A stretch of DNA of 6,618 bases from Christensenella sp. UBA1262 (GCA_002308215.1 DBVO01000057.1:12449-19066), one strand, 5' to 3'; shown: positions 1-6,331, numbered from the stretch's first letter. The notes: generated from the letters alone by a model not told the origin. A program made the numbers and translations.

Positions 1-41
1 CACACAATCATAAAACTTATTTATTGTTTTCAGAATCGCAG

Positions 42-428
42 TTAAACCACGACCTTTTTGAGCGCAAGCGTTAAAAATGAAATAGCAAATGTGAGGTCAC
101 CATCATATACAGTGAGCTTTTGGATGCCCTTTAAAAACTGGCTGTCTACCGCATCACTTAACGAGTCAAAATGCCACTCAAATTCAAACATATCAGTTTG
201 CTGCCAACTACCTACTTCACTTCTGTCATCAGCCAAATCAACTTTCAATGTGTTGTCTGCATAAAATTCAAATGAAATAACTGAAAAATCTCTCCCCTCA
301 CTACTTTTGAATTCACTTGCAGGAATATGCGCAAGGTCAGATGAGAAAAAGTTGACAAGATAGTCAACTTGCCATTTGCCGACAATAAATTTTTTGCCAC
401 GTTCTAAATCTTTTTTGTCAAGTTCCAT
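42..428 (-). CDS. Small cytoplasmic protein, 128 aa, lipocalin-like
   Basis: After a charged N-terminus the sequence has a GKW motif (residues 17-19, FIVGKWQVDYLV), a strand pair ISFEFYADNTLKVDL (51-65), a second G-x-W (73-75, GSWQQTD) and further alternating strands FEFEWHF, KLTVYDGDLTFAI and FLTLALKKVVV. A GxW start followed by FxFxxDxT and GxW is the pattern of lipocalin/calycin barrels that bind small hydrophobic ligands, but no specific family can be named. The ATG follows the previous stop by one base and has no Shine-Dalgarno of its own, so translation is probably coupled to the 127-aa gene. The 41 nt after the stop show no terminator, so the operon may continue outside the window. Confidence 0.87.
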   Translation of the reverse strand: MELDKKDLERGKKFIVGKWQVDYLVNFFSSDLAHIPASEFKSSEGRDFSVISFEFYADNTLKVDLADDRSEVGSWQQTDMFEFEWHFDSLSDAVDSQFLKGIQKLTVYDGDLTFAISFLTLALKKVVV

Positions 429-429
429 A

Positions 430-813
430 TTAGAGTTTTTCGAGAACCATCATCTCTCCGTAAACAATATCACCATCTTCATTAAGATTAAGTGGGAGAT
501 ACATTGTTTCGCCATCAGATTCCCCGCACTCATATTTCCACTCACCATCTTCATTGATGATTTCATGCTCTTCTACAAGAATAAGCCCTTCTTCATTAAG
601 GGTGAGACCTTCTTCTTCAAGAAAAGCCATATCCGCCTCTGTAGGTTTCAAAAACACGCGTAGAGCATGTTCATCAATGCCAATGACCATTTTCAACATT
701 TGTGCATAATCTTCGTCATCAAGCTTCTCAAGAGTTTCTCTAGGGACAAACTCAAAACCATGATCTGTCATGGTCATGGCTTTTTTTACTCTATATTTTC
801 CTTCAAATTCCAT
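430..813 (-). CDS. Small acidic cytoplasmic protein, 127 aa, possibly calycin/lipocalin-like
   Basis: The protein starts MEFEGKYRVKKAM, a short GKY-containing strand as seen at the start of lipocalin-like barrels, and shows alternating hydrophobic strands to the end (EWKYECG at 91-97, MYLPLNLN at 104-111, IVYGEMMVLEKL at 116-127). It is strongly acidic and has no signal peptide. I recall similar small Clostridial proteins with no assigned function; the fold is an inference from the strand pattern. It lies 10 nt after the DUF6935-like gene and 1 nt before the next gene. Ligand binding is a guess based on fold only. Confidence 0.88.
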   Translation of the reverse strand: MEFEGKYRVKKAMTMTDHGFEFVPRETLEKLDDEDYAQMLKMVIGIDEHALRVFLKPTEADMAFLEEEGLTLNEEGLILVEEHEIINEDGEWKYECGESDGETMYLPLNLNEDGDIVYGEMMVLEKL

Positions 814-819
814 AGTTAT

Positions 820-825
820 CTCCTT
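820..825 (-). promoter_or_regulatory. Ribosome binding site AAGGAG that decides the start at 813
   Basis: ACTAAGGAGATAACT precedes the ATG at 813, with 6 nt between GGAG and the start. The site overlaps the TAA stop (826-824) of the preceding gene. An ATG at 840 in the same frame would add nine residues (MCGQTKEIT) but has no such site and would overlap the preceding gene by 17 nt, so 813 is the better start. Confidence 0.9.
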
Positions 826-1390
826 AGTTTGCCCACACATTTTGTGATTGAGGTACTCTTATGCTAGATAAAAGTTCTTGCTCCCAAAGATACCATTTAC
901 CATCTGCTCCAAGGCGTAAAGTTATTGCTCTAAGGCTATCTGCTCCACCACTTTGAACAAACAATTTTTTGTAACCTTGATTTTGGTCAGAATATTGATT
1001 TGAACGAACTAGCAAAGTATATGGTTTGGTTGGTTTATATTCTGTAGCTGGAGTTGCACCTGCAAAGAATGAAAATGGAATATACCATTTTCCATCCATA
1101 AATCTATCATTCAAGAATTGAATATCCATACCACTTAAAGGTCTTGGTCCACGGAGATAATTGATCATTTCTTTTCCATTCTCTCTGTCTTTAGCATAAA
1201 CGCAAAGTGCGCATACTGTAAGTGCAGCTGTTTTGTATGGGTCATCTAGAGTAGCTTCAGAAAGTGCTTTCATCTCTGCAAGATTCTTTGGAAGCTCATC
1301 AAATACAAACTCAGCCTTTGGGCTAACTGATGCTTTGACAGTGTTCACTGTCTTCTTTTTAAAATTGTTTAAAAAGTCAAATAATCCCAT
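824..1390 (-). CDS. DUF6935-like protein, 188 aa
   Basis: A soluble protein of unknown function. From memory its sequence fits the family annotated as DUF6935 in Clostridia: an N-terminal MGLFDFL start with a Lys-rich segment (11-19), then FxELPxNLAEMKAL (30-43), a DPYKTAALTVCALCVY helix (50-65), a conserved GPRPLSGMDI and RFMDGKWYIPFSFFAGATP core (81-114), then SGGADSLRAITLRL (147-160) and a C-terminal WYLWEQELL (166-174). I cannot run a profile search, so the family number is a recollection. The first 20 residues could form an amphipathic helix that touches the membrane. The start is fixed by AGGAGA, 6 nt from the ATG, inside the 19-nt gap after the zinc-binding gene. Its stop codon lies next to the Shine-Dalgarno of the next gene, so the two are surely cotranscribed. 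Confidence 0.92.
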   Translation of the reverse strand: MGLFDFLNNFKKKTVNTVKASVSPKAEFVFDELPKNLAEMKALSEATLDDPYKTAALTVCALCVYAKDRENGKEMINYLRGPRPLSGMDIQFLNDRFMDGKWYIPFSFFAGATPATEYKPTKPYTLLVRSNQYSDQNQGYKKLFVQSGGADSLRAITLRLGADGKWYLWEQELLSSIRVPQSQNVWAN

Positions 1391-1409
1391 AGTATTCTCC
1401 TAAAATAAA

Positions 1410-2186
1410 TTACATAAAGTCTTCTTTTGATAAACCGCATACAGGACAAGAATCAGGAATATCACCAAAGAATTCAAGACCACAAGGACAATGGGCCTTT
1501 GGATCAACACCTGGTTTTGGCATGCCACAGTTGTAGCAAAAATCACTAGCATGCTTATTAATCGCACCACACTCACTACACATCCAATCTGATGGAAAAT
1601 CCTCAGGCTCTTCTTCTTTGTTAAATTCTTCAACAGCTTGTTTTTTATCTACCTTATTCATGGCTGATTCAAACAATTCCTTGATTTTTCTGAGGCCCTC
1701 AATTGGTAAATCGATTGACTGGTTGTTAGCCGTATAAATGCACTCGCCCGATGCGTAGTTTATAGTGAGATCATCACCATACATATCAGGCAAGCCTGCC
1801 GTGTGGCTTGTATAGCCGTTTAAAACTGCGAAGTCATATTCCTTCACAATTTTGTCTAATTTAACAAGAAAATTAAAATCGGTGACAAAATCTGCGGTAA
1901 CATTTGGGTCAAAGCGCTTTCTCTGTTTATAGTGACACTCAACACCATTTTCAGTGCGTTTACATTTTAAAAGAAATACGCCATAAAACCCATTATTACG
2001 TTCTTCTTCATCGAGAACATAGGATATGAGCGAAAACTCTAACTCAAAGTTTACAATCTCGGTAGAAACAATTGTCTTTTCAGCTGCATTATCTCTTGTG
2101 CGGGTTGTGCCACCACAAGTATAATGCCCGCCATCCGGCTCTATTATCTCAATATTTTTGTTCTTCTTTTTAAATTTTATACACAT
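1410..2186 (-). CDS. Uncharacterised 258-aa protein with two C-terminal zinc-binding modules
   Basis: A soluble cytoplasmic protein without signal peptide or membrane segment. Residues about 20-175 form an alpha/beta domain that I do not recognise; it ends in an INYASGE segment (142-148) and a helix LRKIKELFESAMNK. An acidic linker (184-199) leads to a zinc ribbon with CxxC at 203/206 and CxxC at 217/220, then a rubredoxin-like knuckle: HCPC (His232, Cys233, Cys235), a Gly-Asp-x-Pro turn and CPVCG (Cys247, Cys250) followed by LSKEDF. That tail resembles the rubredoxin domain end of rubrerythrins, but the first CxxC is changed. The ATG at 2186 is the only good start after an in-frame TGA, yet it lacks a well-spaced Shine-Dalgarno; GGTGG lies 16 nt upstream in and beside the hairpin. 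It is the first gene of the four-gene cluster, 19 nt before the next. Protein, DNA or metal binding are all possible. Confidence 0.88.
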   Translation of the reverse strand: MCIKFKKKNKNIEIIEPDGGHYTCGGTTRTRDNAAEKTIVSTEIVNFELEFSLISYVLDEEERNNGFYGVFLLKCKRTENGVECHYKQRKRFDPNVTADFVTDFNFLVKLDKIVKEYDFAVLNGYTSHTAGLPDMYGDDLTINYASGECIYTANNQSIDLPIEGLRKIKELFESAMNKVDKKQAVEEFNKEEEPEDFPSDWMCSECGAINKHASDFCYNCGMPKPGVDPKAHCPCGLEFFGDIPDSCPVCGLSKEDFM

Positions 2187-2196
2187 AATAAAATTG

Positions 2197-2235
2197 TGCG
2201 ATCCACCTTCCCTATTAAAGGGAAGGTTTCACGCA
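2197..2235 (-). promoter_or_regulatory. Intergenic hairpin with symmetric internal loop
   Basis: On the minus strand a 9-bp perfect stem ACCTTCCCT/AGGGAAGGT (2227-2219 and 2213-2205) closes a TTAAT loop. Outside a 4 by 4 internal loop (TGAA opposite GGAT) a second 4-bp stem TGCG/CGCA forms. The internal loop could make A-G and G-A mismatches. After the structure come only scattered T residues (CAATTTTATT) and then the ATG at 2186, so it is a poor classical terminator. It may cause partial termination, protect a processed 3' end, or control translation of the next gene. Confidence 0.6.
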
Positions 2236-2242
2236 GGAGATG

Positions 2243-5200
2243 TTATTCTTCATCTGCAGGTTTTTCTTCTTCTGCAGGTTCCTCTTTTGGCTCCTCTTCC
2301 TTTGGTCCTTCTTCAGGTTGAGCAGAGTCCTCTGGCTTTGGCTCTTCATTAGGTGGAGCTGGCTCATCTGGTGCACCCTCAGTAGGAACATCAGAAGCAT
2401 TACCAAGGCTTGCAACACCCTTACCTATAATGCCTTTACTCTTGAGCAAGAAGAAAATGCCAAAGCCTGCACCACCAGCAGCTGCAACACTTGCAATCAC
2501 TATGCCAGCAATTGCACCTGCGCTTAAGCCACCTTTTTCATTGTTAGGCTTAATTTCAGGTTGATCTGGACCAGGTTGTGGGTTAACTGGATCTGGACCA
2601 GGTTGTGGATTAACTGGATCTGCCTTCCCCTTAATTGTGAGTTTGGTTGTTCCGAGAGTAACATTATCCACTACTTTGTCATCTTCACTATCGTATACTG
2701 ACAACTTATAGCTGATTGTTGCTGTATAGTTGGCATCTGCTTTAACAAGTGATGGATCGTTAATTTTATACCAGAGATTAAGGTCAGTAGAAGTTTCTTC
2801 ATCATTGAGATCGTAAATGATAAAGCTTGTTTCATCAAAATAATATGCTGTAACTTTTTCGCTTGCAACAGTCAATGTGCCGGTGTAATAATCGATTGTG
2901 CCTGTGTGTTTAGTACCATTTGCTTTAAGCAAATCGCCTACTTCTCTACGAACGCTTGCAACAGGCATATCACTCGTGAAACCATCAAGCCCCATATATA
3001 CAACACCATCAAAACTGTTAACTACAATAAGTCCAAGTGCATTCTTTGAAGCTGCAATTTCTGCTTTCTCAAGGAATTTATTTACGCCACGATTTACAAT
3101 CACAATTTTGCCTGCTGCCAAAAAGTCATTATAATCATCTTCTGTGCCATATCCATCAATATAGATATAGTCGTGTTCACCTGCAATCGTTGCAAAACTT
3201 GTTATGGAATCATTAATATTGTAGAGCATTACATCTTGTCCGCCAATTGTAAATGCGTATTCTGTCTCTTTGCAATTATAAAGAGAGATTGGAACAATGT
3301 CATTTTGATCATCATCATTTACAAGACCATTTGTTGTAACACTCAACTCATACAAATAATATTTGTCGTACACGCTTGTCATTGGGAAATCGCTCCACTC
3401 TGCAGTACCAAGTTCGGAGACGTCACCATTCTTAGCAATCTCTTTGTCATCAATAATGTCAAATTTGCCATATGCTGGATCGCTATAATCTTTCCACACA
3501 GCATAAAAAGTTTTATCTTCATCTATCATCCCAAAATAATCGTCCCAAGAAAGGCCAGCTTCATATTCCCTATACTCTGCTGGAGTCATCTGTGATGGGG
3601 CAAAGCCAAGCAAATAAGAATTGCCATCAATCCATTCCCCTTCGTAATAAGGATACGTGACATCGTAATAGGAATAATTCCCATCAGTATTTACAACAAT
3701 ATTTTCACCATGTCCACGCATGTTATAAGTAATGGTGTGTGATTCAAACCAAACTGCCTTGAATTCTAAATCACCATATTCTGCAAAATATTGTAATGAA
3801 TGTCCAGGATAATCATATACATTAGAGTCCTTAGTGTATTCCCAATATCCAAAGGTTTTCCCATCAGGAGCCGTAAATGTACATTCTGGGAAAGGTGCCC
3901 AGTCTTCATCATAGAGTCCTACAATTGGGGCTTGGGTGCCGCTTCCGCCATTTGCCAAGAACGTTATCGTTCCTGTTGGTTCGACAAAGCCACAATCTGA
4001 ACATACGTGATTGACATATTTGTGAGCTTCAGAAAAATAACTGTCTTCAAGATCAGGGCATTCCGGATCCGTGCATTCATGCCAATGTCCGTTATCATCC
4101 TTTTGCCATTCACCATATGTGTGATTATGCTCAACCCAAACTGCGTAGAGTATTAGATCGTTGCCGTAGTTAAACTCGTATTGTCCGTTTACATTGAGTT
4201 CAACAGGTTCACCGCTTGACGAATCACTCCAGCCCTTGAAATATTTGCCTTCCATTGGAGCTGTCAAGTTGCTCTCTGGCAGCACAAAAAGGTCACCTTC
4301 TTTTACGTTTTCAATTGTCGCAGGCACTTCACCGCTGCCACCATTAGCATCAAATGTGATAGTATAGCGATTCTCGCTGTAGAAATTAGCTTGTGCAACC
4401 AAAGGATAAGAATTGCTGTTGACATATACAACATTATCGCCGTTAATAACAACTTTAACGCTCTCTGCAAAACAATAACCTTCTTGTGCACCGATTTGCA
4501 ATTCCGCACCATAAATGGTATTGTTTGCAAATGTGTCGGATTCGTCAAGCTTGTGTAAGTTGTCAAATTCTCCATCTGTATACCAACGCAAAGCTACGTG
4601 AGAATATTTGTCAGGTTCTTCTGATACCAATAAACCTGATGGGTGCTCGCCTGTCACAGGTTCGGTTACGGAAACATGAACAGTGTTTATTGTGCTCTCA
4701 TGACATGGAAATTCAACCAAGCACCAGAATGTTTCATCAGTGATTTCAATACTCCTAAATCTCGCTGGATCAATTGCATTACCATTTATTGTGAGAGAGT
4801 AAGTATCTTTATCAAATTTGTAGCCATCTTCCGCATTAATCCTCAACATACCCGAATAAGTTTTACCAAATTCAAAATAATCATTGACAACTTCGTTTCC
4901 AAAATACCAATTTACTGAATAAACGCTATATGCAGAACCAGTTGAAATTTTATCTACCTCCAACTTCCTTAATTTGTTGTGCTCAGGCTCGATATAGTTG
5001 GAGACGAAAATATCCTGGATTGTATTGCCTGTTGGAGCAAAGACGTAATCAACTGCAAGATATCGTGCATAGTCACCGCCAAAACCATAAACAGGATGGC
5101 ATTCTGCTACAGCACCATTAACTGTTGCTGAAACTGCAGAAAGACCACCATTCATTGCGAATTCATAGTATGGATCAGCCTTCAAGAAGATTGTCGCCTT

Positions 5201-6256
5201 GTACGTATGGTTTGCATCAAACGCTGAACTTGCAGGATCAAGAACAGCATCGGATGTTAAATCCGTCCAAACGATGCCGTTTGACCTGTTTACATCCGCA
5301 TGGTCATCATCCATAACAAATGTATAGTGACAATTAACTCCAGTTTCACCTGTATAATCAGGTAAAGTTGGGCTGCCACTATTCCAAGATGGAGCAGTAA
5401 TACCGTTTATTGCAACATTTTCAATCTTTTTATCTTCGCAAACAAATTGTTTTGTTATTGTGAGATATTGATTAGTGTAACTAAATTCACTTGCATCAAG
5501 TTGTTCACCATCGATATATACGTTAAGTGGGTTTCTAAAATATAAACCTTCTGCAACAATTAAACTGCATTGGAATTCATATGTTCTACCCTTTTCAAAA
5601 GTATTTCCAGGCCCTACGAGTGAGTTGATGTGTGGAGCATACCAAGAAATACCTGTGTCGTTAAGTCCCATGTTAGTGTTGAACACACAGTTATCAGAAC
5701 CGATTGTCAACTCATAATCTGGATTACTACCTGATGTTGGCTTATCAAGCAACCAAAGACGTATTTCATCAGTTGGTGCTTCATCAATAGCGGAAAATTC
5801 ATAAACAACTGTAAAGCATTGCTTTGCATCATCGCCATAATGCTTTTTCATGTCTGCCAGTTCACCGTTAACTCTAACAGTGGCATCAGGATTACCCATT
5901 GCACTAACAGCAAATTGTGTTGCTGGATAGAGTTTAGGCAAAACACATACGACAACATACAAACGATATTCATGTCCGCCAACAAATTTTGCAGATGAAC
6001 TCATTAAATCTTGATCAGCCGTTATGTCATACCAGTTGTAATTTCTGATAAAATAGCGGTCATCCTCATCTGCTATTGTTACGTTGTGTTCCCCTGTTGT
6101 TTCGCCATGTACTGGCTCATCAACTTTCAGGTTGACAACATCAATCACATCATCAGCATATGCCGTTCCAAATGATGACGTTGGAACAAAAGCCATCACA
6201 AAAGCAAAAACCAGCAAGAAGATGAGTGATACCAAACAAATCTTTGCTACTTTCAT
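2243..6256 (-). CDS. Large modular surface protein: five repeated beta-modules, InlB-type repeats, PA domain, C-terminal membrane anchor
   Basis: A 1337-residue secreted protein fixed in the cell membrane by its C-terminus. Residues 1-34 are a signal peptide with a probable cut after the AYA at 32-34. Residues about 37-625 hold five divergent copies of one module, each with a Trp (75, 205, 330, 450, 558), then F-x2-[GN]-x2-Y (F91, F220, F346, F461, F576) and a later [VI][ND]G turn. InlB B/Flg_new-type repeats follow at about 631-708 and 762-837, with a degenerate third copy at 839-921. A Cys/His cluster sits at 710-756 between the first two. Residues about 1008-1128 are a PA domain. A Pro-rich stalk (1213-1236), a Gly/Ala-rich transmembrane helix (about 1245-1271) and an acidic Glu/Pro tail (1272-1337) close it. 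No LPXTG motif and no catalytic domain are visible. An adhesin, matrix or sensing role is plausible but unproven. It has its own leader and may or may not share a transcript with the four genes downstream. Confidence 0.93.
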   Translation of the reverse strand: MKVAKICLVSLIFLLVFAFVMAFVPTSSFGTAYADDVIDVVNLKVDEPVHGETTGEHNVTIADEDDRYFIRNYNWYDITADQDLMSSSAKFVGGHEYRLYVVVCVLPKLYPATQFAVSAMGNPDATVRVNGELADMKKHYGDDAKQCFTVVYEFSAIDEAPTDEIRLWLLDKPTSGSNPDYELTIGSDNCVFNTNMGLNDTGISWYAPHINSLVGPGNTFEKGRTYEFQCSLIVAEGLYFRNPLNVYIDGEQLDASEFSYTNQYLTITKQFVCEDKKIENVAINGITAPSWNSGSPTLPDYTGETGVNCHYTFVMDDDHADVNRSNGIVWTDLTSDAVLDPASSAFDANHTYKATIFLKADPYYEFAMNGGLSAVSATVNGAVAECHPVYGFGGDYARYLAVDYVFAPTGNTIQDIFVSNYIEPEHNKLRKLEVDKISTGSAYSVYSVNWYFGNEVVNDYFEFGKTYSGMLRINAEDGYKFDKDTYSLTINGNAIDPARFRSIEITDETFWCLVEFPCHESTINTVHVSVTEPVTGEHPSGLLVSEEPDKYSHVALRWYTDGEFDNLHKLDESDTFANNTIYGAELQIGAQEGYCFAESVKVVINGDNVVYVNSNSYPLVAQANFYSENRYTITFDANGGSGEVPATIENVKEGDLFVLPESNLTAPMEGKYFKGWSDSSSGEPVELNVNGQYEFNYGNDLILYAVWVEHNHTYGEWQKDDNGHWHECTDPECPDLEDSYFSEAHKYVNHVCSDCGFVEPTGTITFLANGGSGTQAPIVGLYDEDWAPFPECTFTAPDGKTFGYWEYTKDSNVYDYPGHSLQYFAEYGDLEFKAVWFESHTITYNMRGHGENIVVNTDGNYSYYDVTYPYYEGEWIDGNSYLLGFAPSQMTPAEYREYEAGLSWDDYFGMIDEDKTFYAVWKDYSDPAYGKFDIIDDKEIAKNGDVSELGTAEWSDFPMTSVYDKYYLYELSVTTNGLVNDDDQNDIVPISLYNCKETEYAFTIGGQDVMLYNINDSITSFATIAGEHDYIYIDGYGTEDDYNDFLAAGKIVIVNRGVNKFLEKAEIAASKNALGLIVVNSFDGVVYMGLDGFTSDMPVASVRREVGDLLKANGTKHTGTIDYYTGTLTVASEKVTAYYFDETSFIIYDLNDEETSTDLNLWYKINDPSLVKADANYTATISYKLSVYDSEDDKVVDNVTLGTTKLTIKGKADPVNPQPGPDPVNPQPGPDQPEIKPNNEKGGLSAGAIAGIVIASVAAAGGAGFGIFFLLKSKGIIGKGVASLGNASDVPTEGAPDEPAPPNEEPKPEDSAQPEEGPKEEEPKEEPAEEEKPADEE
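2563..2622 (-). repeat. 27-bp tandem repeat coding DPVNPQPGP
   Basis: Two adjacent 27-bp units (2563-2589 and 2590-2616) differ at one base, and six bases of a further unit follow. They code for two copies of DPVNPQPGP at residues 1213-1230, directly outside the membrane helix. Near-identity at DNA level points to a recent duplication, and unit number may vary between strains through slippage. The segment probably acts as a stiff spacer through the cell wall. Confidence 0.92.
2873..3235 (-). other. Protease-associated (PA) domain, residues about 1008-1128 of the surface protein
   Basis: The core GKIVIVNRG (1049-1057) is followed by F61-like and Lys positions in FLEKAEIAASKNALG, then LIVVN (1076-1080), MPVASV (1097-1102) and a Gly-x-x-Leu (GDLL, 1107-1110). 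This is the order of the PA family (GKIxLxxRGxxxFxxKxxxAxxxGAxgvIxxN ... iPxxxi ... G..L), as in the PA insert of streptococcal C5a-peptidase-type subtilases. Here no Ser/His/Asp subtilase motifs or zinc peptidase motifs surround it. In peptidases the PA domain is a lid or substrate- or partner-binding element; in this protein a binding role is inferred. Confidence 0.82.
3494..4366 (-). repeat. InlB B-repeat/Flg_new region with an embedded Cys/His cluster (residues 631-921)
   Basis: Copy 1 starts YTITFDANGGSG (residue 631) and ends LYAVW (707). Copy 2 starts TITFLANGGSG (763) and ends FKAVW (836). Both carry the F/Y-x-G/Y-W middle motif (FKGW, FGYW) of the Listeria-Bacteroides repeat family, known for surface proteins of Firmicutes. 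Copy 3 starts TITYNM (841) and ends YAVW (921) but has lost the GGSG turn. The insert at 710-756 has Cys 728, 733, 752 and 755 with His 724, 726, 745 and 750. Confidence 0.85.
4382..6148 (-). repeat. Five-fold divergent protein module inside the surface protein (residues 37-625)
   Basis: The approximate copies are residues 37-158, 163-277, 278-410, 412-521 and 522-625. Shared landmarks are a Trp in a short strand (NWY, SWY, VWT, NWY, RWY), then F-x2-[GN]-x2-Y 11 to 18 residues later, followed by alternating hydrophobic strands, a Gly-Tyr-x-Phe-like segment in the later copies, and a [VI][ND]G turn 24 to 34 residues after the Tyr. Each ends in a strand before an acidic linker. Identity is too low to show at DNA level, so the duplications are old. 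An Ig-like or other all-beta fold is inferred from the pattern only. Confidence 0.7.
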
Positions 6257-6262
6257 AACATT

Positions 6263-6267
6263 CTCCT
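6263..6267 (-). promoter_or_regulatory. Ribosome binding site AGGAG for the surface-protein gene
   Basis: AAAAGGAGAATGTT precedes the ATG at 6256, with 6 nt between GGAG and the start codon. The same AGGAGA plus 6 nt arrangement is used by the genes starting at 1390 and 813. It fixes the start of the 1337-aa protein directly ahead of a good signal peptide. Confidence 0.9.
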
Positions 6268-6274
6268 TTTTATA

Positions 6275-6287
6275 CGCGCTAAGCGCG
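6275..6287 (-). promoter_or_regulatory. GC palindrome in the leader, just upstream of the ribosome binding site
   Basis: CGCGC-TAA-GCGCG forms a perfect 5-bp all-GC stem in a surrounding that is almost entirely A and T. It ends 7 nt upstream of the AGGAG motif of the 1337-aa gene. It may be a stabilising or regulatory 5' hairpin of the mRNA, or a protein-binding palindrome in DNA. The symmetry is seen directly; any role is inferred. Confidence 0.45.
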
Positions 6288-6302
6288 CATAATAAAATAC
6301 TC

Positions 6303-6331
6303 TAAATAAATTTTATCAAAATTAAGTTCAA
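6303..6331 (-). promoter_or_regulatory. Alternative, weaker promoter candidate (proximal)
   Basis: TTGAAC (6331-6326) is spaced 17 nt from TATTTA (6308-6303) on the minus strand. The -10 match is weak. Overlapping it, the 10-mer TTAATTTTGA occurs twice 12 bp apart (minus-strand copies at 6337-6328 and 6325-6316). The repeat could be an operator or simply AT-rich low complexity. Confidence 0.25.

Noticed and set aside
1..41. Possible start of a further gene (ATG at 11 on the minus strand)
   Set aside because: Only a few codons are in the window and there is no Shine-Dalgarno in front; the stretch shows no terminator either, so nothing can be claimed.
814..840. Longer start (ATG at 840) for the 127-aa protein
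   Set aside because: It would overlap the preceding gene and lacks a ribosome binding site, whereas the ATG at 813 has AAGGAG at ideal spacing.
1400..1633. Minus-strand 77-aa hydrophobic frame
   Set aside because: It lies in another frame inside the 258-aa gene, over its Cys-rich zinc-binding end, and has no independent start signal.
2240..2527. Plus-strand open frame coding a very hydrophobic Phe/Leu/Trp-rich peptide
   Set aside because: It is the complement of the Glu-rich acidic tail (GAA/GAG read as TTC/CTC) and of the membrane helix. It has no ribosome binding site and is a composition artefact.
2243..2620. LPXTG-type sorting signal at the C-terminus of the surface protein
   Set aside because: No LPxTG or variant precedes the membrane helix, and the helix is followed by a 66-residue acidic tail rather than a short basic end.
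3173..3595. Plus-strand 140-aa open frame with many Cys and Ile
   Set aside because: It is fully antisense to the surface-protein gene, has no Shine-Dalgarno and no recognisable domain pattern.
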